Source: Spirochaetales bacterium (GTDB taxonomy: Bacteria; Spirochaetota; Spirochaetia; Sphaerochaetales; Sphaerochaetaceae). Taken from it: DNA of 6,066 nt. The notes under the pieces are model-generated. The model was not told the origin of the DNA and ran no database searches. It saw only the letters and a program-made list of their open reading frames with translations. Shown here piece after piece: positions 1-6,066 of the stretch (position 1 is the stretch's first letter; each line of letters starts with the position of its first letter). The translations under genes and the position numbers were made by a program. The stretch is taken from positions 1 through 6,066 of the forward strand of contig JAAZJI010000175.1 in assembly GCA_012800465.1 (NCBI GenBank), given 5' to 3'.

Positions 1-892
1 CATCGTTTGAAGTAAAGTGAACAAACGCCAGCTCGTCAATTCCTTGAAGAATCTTTTGTGCATGAACAAGCCCGCTCATCTTCGACTTGGGCAGATCGAT
101 CTGGCTGATGTCGCCGGTGACGATCGCCTTCGAATCCTCCCCCAGCCGGGTGAGGAACATGTGCATCTGTTCGACGGTGGTGTTCTGCGCTTCATCGAGG
201 ATGACGGTGGCTCCCCGCAGGGAGCGGCCGCGCATGTACGCCAGAGGAGCGATCTCGATGGCGCCCCCATCCTCCAGCTTCCGGATGTTCGACGGAGAGA
301 TGAGCAGCTCCATCGCATCGTACAGGGGTCTCAGATAGGGGTTTATCTTCTGAGCCAGATCCCCGGGAAGGTACCCCAGGCTCTCCCCCGCCTCGACGAT
401 CGGCCGGGTCAGGACGATCTTCCGCTTCAGGCCGCTGAAGAGCTGGCTGAGGGCGTAGGCGACCGCCAGGAAGGTCTTCCCCGTCCCCGCCGGCCCGATC
501 GCGAAGATGATCCGGTTCTCCTCCATCAGCTCGATGTATCGCTCCTGGTTCGCGCCCTTGGCGTAGGCGCGCCGGTTGTGGATCCTGATCGATCTCCGGT
601 CCCCGCAGGGCGGTTCCGTGTCCGGGTCCGCACCGTTCTTGATCGCCTGGAACTCCATGAAGATATCCGTTTCGTTGAGGAAGAGCTGGTGCTCGGCGAG
701 CCGGTCGAGCCGGCCGAAGAGCTGGAGGAAACGACTCCGGATGAGCGGATCCTCGCTGAGGCAGACGACGTCGTTCGAGCGGACGAACAATTCGCACCCG
801 AGCAGCGTTTCCATATAGGGGATGTTCCGGTCGTTGATGCCGAGGACCCGGCGAACCCGTTCTTCATTGTCAAAGGTGATTCGTTTCTCCAT
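1..892 (-). CDS. PhoH-family ATPase (PhoH-like/YbeZ), 3' end cut by window edge
   Basis: This is a P-loop ATPase of the PhoH-like family (E. coli YbeZ type). The family is linked to RNA metabolism and ribosome maturation, often with YbeY, but its exact reaction is poorly defined. The window shows 297 codons without a stop. Relatives are about 320-350 residues, so only a short C-terminal tail is missing at the left edge. Residues 1-85 form the N-terminal region typical of the family. Then come a basic linker (RRSIRIHNRRAYAKG, 99-113), the Walker A GPAGTGKT (133-140; 473-496) and the conserved LTRPIVEAGESLGYLPGD (161-178). The Walker B VILDEAQN follows (230-237; 182-205), then a sensor-like VTGDISQIDLP (258-268). 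I chose ATG at 892 because GGGATGGG lies just upstream. An in-frame ATG at 898 would add only Met-Gly. The start sits 14 nt after the lptD-like stop, so the genes are probably co-transcribed. In many bacteria an HD-family membrane hydrolase and ybeY follow this gene; that region is outside the window. The family is sure, but I leave the symbol blank because phoH and ybeZ are used inconsistently. Confidence 0.95.
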   Translation of the reverse strand, partial: MEKRITFDNEERVRRVLGINDRNIPYMETLLGCELFVRSNDVVCLSEDPLIRSRFLQLFGRLDRLAEHQLFLNETDIFMEFQAIKNGADPDTEPPCGDRRSIRIHNRRAYAKGANQERYIELMEENRIIFAIGPAGTGKTFLAVAYALSQLFSGLKRKIVLTRPIVEAGESLGYLPGDLAQKINPYLRPLYDAMELLISPSNIRKLEDGGAIEIAPLAYMRGRSLRGATVILDEAQNTTVEQMHMFLTRLGEDSKAIVTGDISQIDLPKSKMSGLVHAQKILQGIDELAFVHFTSND

Positions 893-906
893 ACCCATCC
901 CATGCA
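893..906 (-). promoter_or_regulatory. Probable ribosome binding site of the phoH-like gene in the 14-nt gap
   Basis: The short spacer after the lptD-like TGA reads TGCATGGGATGGGT on the coding strand, directly before the ATG at 892. The purine-rich GGGATGGG is a weak Shine-Dalgarno match at short spacing. It supports ATG 892 over the in-frame ATG at 898, whose own upstream bases show no such match. There is no room for a separate promoter here. Confidence 0.4.
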
Positions 907-3751
907 TCACAAGGAACGAGTCCAGACCTCGGCGGTCCGGGACCATCGTTCTTCAATATCGAGGTCGGGAATCGTGTTCCACGCCAGATAGACGCTGAAG
1001 GTCGGCACCCATCGATACTGATTGTTCGATAGTACAACACTTCCGCCGTATTTACAATTCAGCCTCCAATCCTCAAGATGGTGGACCAGCCGGATATCCA
1101 CCGAAGAGAGGTTGAACTGGGTGTTGTGGATCCCTCCCCCGAAGAGGTCGAGACTGCGCAGCAGATCCCGCCAGAGAAGCGGCCAGGCGAAGGAACCCGC
1201 ATCATCCTGATAGTGGTAAAAGCCGGTGTTCGAGGAGGAAAGCGCCAAGGAGAGGTCGAGGAACTCGGCGATCCGGAAGCTGCCGGTCAGGGAGAAGGTC
1301 AGAATCGAGGAGAATGGATCCTTGAAATCATAATCGAAGGATGCGTTCACCCCGAGGTCCAAGGCGATCCGCTTCCGGTAGAAGCGCCACTGCCGTTCAC
1401 CGAACTTCGCCGCGGCGACGAGCCGTTCGCTTTGGATATCCCCCAGCGGTCCGCCGATCTGATAGTTCAGCGTGAGGAAGGAGGTCTTCACCCCGATCAC
1501 CGCCTTGGGCAGGACGTGCTTCACTCCGTTCCTGATCGGAAGGTACTCGAATCGTTCGCTGAGGACCAGTTCTTCGTCAAGAAGCGTGAGGGCGAGTCGA
1601 TGGTCCAGATGCGCCGGTTCCGCCGGCTTCTTGGGATTGTAGGAGAAGGTGGTCGTGGTGACGAGGGGGGGGGCGGCATGGCCGAATCCAAGGGTGAAGA
1701 GCTCCCGCTCCAAGGCTCCGGAATCCTTGTCCGCCTTGAAGCGGAGGGATGAGGTCAGTGAAAACCCCCGATGGCGGAGCACCACCCTGGGCGTGAGGGT
1801 CCGGGCAAGCGGCCACAGGACGGCGGTGAAGGAGGGATTGATCGTGCCGGCGCCCAGGCGGAAGGTCCGGTCGAAGACCATCTGATGGGCGCTCACCGAC
1901 GTTTCGTCGAAGGTGAAGGGATCGACGACCGTCATCCTCGGATCGGTCCCATTGTGCGTCTCCTCCTGCCGATAAAGCCGTTGCCGCAGGGTGTAGGAGA
2001 GAGAGAGGAACGGCAGGGCAACCTTCGTGTTCGCATCGAGGCGAAAGACCTGGGTGTACCGGGTGGTCTTCCGGGGGTCCTCACTGATCGAAAGCTGCGG
2101 CAGAAGCTCGAAGGTGGAGGTGAAATAGCGGCTGTCGGGAACCGCCGAGAGGGTCAGGGTCCCCCGCGTCATCGAATGGATCCTCCCCTCATCCCCCGCC
2201 CTCCGGTCGGTCGTCCGGGCGAACTCCTCGCTGAGGAGATAAGCGAGCCTCAGCGAGCGCTTGACCTCGGTGGGCTTGGAATCCTCGGGGCGATGGGGGT
2301 TCGGAAGCAGGGCCTCGCTCTCGGGTATGGAAGGGGACGGACTTTCGAGATCCGTCTTACTTCCAAGATCCAGCAGGGTGCCGCTCGCCCGGACGGTGAA
2401 ACGCGGCTCGACCACTTCGTCGAGGTGATAGGAATAGATTCCATCCTTTTGCTGCCAGCGATAGGTCCCCTGGAGGGCGATGGATCCGATCGAAAGGGAG
2501 GAGAGATAGGTTCCGAAGATCTTCGTGGGGATCGTGAGGTTCCCGGTCAGACCGACCGTGTAGGAGGAACGCTCGGAGCCGAGGGAGGGGAACTCCTGCA
2601 GCGAGCCGAAGAGCGCATCCAGCCGGAGGTCGTGCAATCGGCTTGCATAGAGCCGCTCGACGCCCGGGTCGCTGTAGAATGGAAGGGTGATCGAAAGAGC
2701 GGAGGTGCCCGACCGGTAGGAGATCGTGTTCATGCTCCAGAACCGCGTCCTGTCGACATCCCCCCGGGACGTCCGCTGCTCGACCCCGCCGGGATCGAGA
2801 GCGACGGCGGCCCCAGAGGCGACCGTGATCCTGCCACCCAGCAGCCCGATCCGGGAATCATACCCGAGGCTCACCCCGGCATGCTGGTAGGCATCGCCGA
2901 AGATGGCCAGATGGGAGGAGGAACTCCGTGCCCATCGCTCCAGGGAGGAGAGCGGCTCGTCACGTGTGTAGATCGGCCATGCACGGATCGTCCCCTCCTC
3001 CCGCTTCGTCGCCAGCAGGCTCGTGAGCGAACGCTTTCCGTCCGACCGGAAGTGGGGGTAGCCGCCGAAGATCTCCCAGGTGGTGTTCACGAACATCCCC
3101 CGGTCGCTGATGAATCCGATCGCCGGGTTTGCGATCATCCGAGCACCGGGAATGAAGAGGAAGGGGGTCCAGAAGAGGGGGACCCGCCCGATCGAGAGGG
3201 TCGCTCCATGGGCGATGATCTCCCCGTCGCTCAGGACGCTGAGCCGCTTCGCGCGGATCGAGGAGAGCGGATCGATCGCCCGGGTGGCGATCCGGGCGTC
3301 GGTATAGGTGACCATCGAGCCTTCGCCTTGGATCGTGACCGTGGTTCCCAGGGTGTGCAGGGTGACGGGCGAATCGCCGAGCTCGTCGCTGGTCGTCATC
3401 AGGTCCGCCCGGGAAGCGAAGATGTCCCCCTGTTCGTACATCAGGGTGATGACCTCCCCGGTGATCTCCTTCATCCCCTCCGTGCGGACCGAGCCCAGCG
3501 CGGTCAGGCTCTTGGTGGAGAGGTCCACAAGCAGGCGGTCGCTGAAGAGGCTGACCTCCTGCTCCCCCTCCTCGATCGTCAGATGGACGTTTCCTTTCAG
3601 AAGATACCGGTCCCCTTCCAGGCTTTCGAACCCGTCGGCGTTGATGATGGTGATGATGAACTCCCGACCTCCATCATGGGCGAACGACGGTGCGCCCATG
3701 CAGAGGAGAACGAGGAGCAGGAGGAGGCGGAGGCGGAAGGATGGTGCGACC

Positions 3752-3765
<14 letters not shown>
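907..3765 (-). CDS. lptD: LptD/OstA-like outer-membrane assembly protein, complete
   Basis: This is a predicted outer-membrane beta-barrel of the LptD (OstA/Imp) family. In Gram-negatives LptD inserts lipopolysaccharide into the outer leaflet together with LptE. The ATG at 3765 gives 952 residues. It opens with a classic signal peptide: MKKTR, a basic stretch, a Leu-rich core (14-21) and likely cleavage after SFA (29). Residues about 46-97 look like an OstA/LptA N-terminal repeat, with LKGNVHL, then DRLLVDL and ALGSVRTEG. The segment GRVPLFWTPFLFIPG (193-207) matches the family hallmark leading into the barrel. The rest is rich in alternating hydrophobic/polar strands with many aromatics, and the last clear strand is near VPTFSVYLAWNTIP. 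It is longer than E. coli LptD (784 residues), partly through a Pro/Glu-rich insert at about 474-503. The mature part has a single Cys. An in-frame TTG at 3780 would add 15 nt but places five residues before the signal peptide, so I prefer ATG. No good Shine-Dalgarno precedes either start, which fits coupling to uvrA. The family is well supported. Transport of true LPS is not certain in a spirochaete-like host. Confidence 0.85.
1665..1673 (-). repeat. Homopolymer tract of nine C (coding strand) inside the lptD-like gene
   Basis: The plus strand has nine consecutive G, read as C9 in the gene, encoding part of Ala-Pro-Pro-Leu near residue 698. I followed both shifted frames. One added C leads to a TGA at 1577-1579, and one lost C leads to a TGA at 1521-1523. 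Either change would remove roughly the last 220-250 residues of the barrel. Runs of this length can slip during replication, although this may simply be chance in GC-rich DNA. Confidence 0.9.

Positions 3766-6066
<2,301 letters not shown>

Noticed and set aside
192..903. Two minus-strand open frames (192-797 and 526-903) that could be taken as the genes here
   Set aside because: They are out of frame with the PhoH-family protein. The true frame runs from 892 to the left edge without a stop and carries all the conserved motifs.
17..991. A 324-codon open frame on the plus strand at the left end
   Set aside because: It is antisense to the PhoH-family gene, whose Walker A and B motifs read cleanly on the minus strand, and it has no domain of its own.
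3697..3705. Signal peptide cysteine (LLC-MG) as a lipoprotein site
   Set aside because: The residues before the Cys are Val-Leu-Leu, a poor lipobox, and a good signal peptidase I site (SFA) follows. Outer-membrane barrels of this family are not lipoproteins.

Overview
The window is fully coding. It holds three genes, all on the minus strand, with almost no intergenic space. In transcription order (right to left) they are the last ~770 codons of uvrA, a complete gene for an LptD/OstA-like outer-membrane protein, and the first 297 codons of a PhoH-family ATPase gene that runs off the left edge. I see no RNA gene, mobile element, CRISPR array, terminator or strong internal promoter.

The DNA is GC-rich, with strong ATC, CGG, GAG and CTC codon use. 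An LptD-type protein with a signal peptide indicates a diderm bacterium. The divergent LptD and its position directly after uvrA resemble spirochaetes; I recall uvrA and an lptD homologue side by side in Treponema. A GC-rich, free-living spirochaete such as Spirochaeta/Winmispira is my best guess. This is an inference from memory, not from a search.

Layout: uvrA occupies 3752-6066 and its 5' end lies beyond the right edge. The lptD-like gene (907-3765) starts inside the uvrA stop region, overlapping it by 14 nt. The phoH-like gene (1-892) begins 14 nt after the lptD stop. This tight spacing suggests one transcript with translational coupling. The products have unrelated roles: DNA nucleotide excision repair, outer-membrane assembly, and an RNA/ribosome-associated ATPase. 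The cluster therefore looks like a packed housekeeping operon rather than a dedicated system.

The most notable detail is an uninterrupted run of nine C (coding strand) inside the lptD-like gene. A one-base gain or loss there would truncate the barrel within about 50 codons. Otherwise the region is ordinary, and I did not find convincing evidence of a new biological system.
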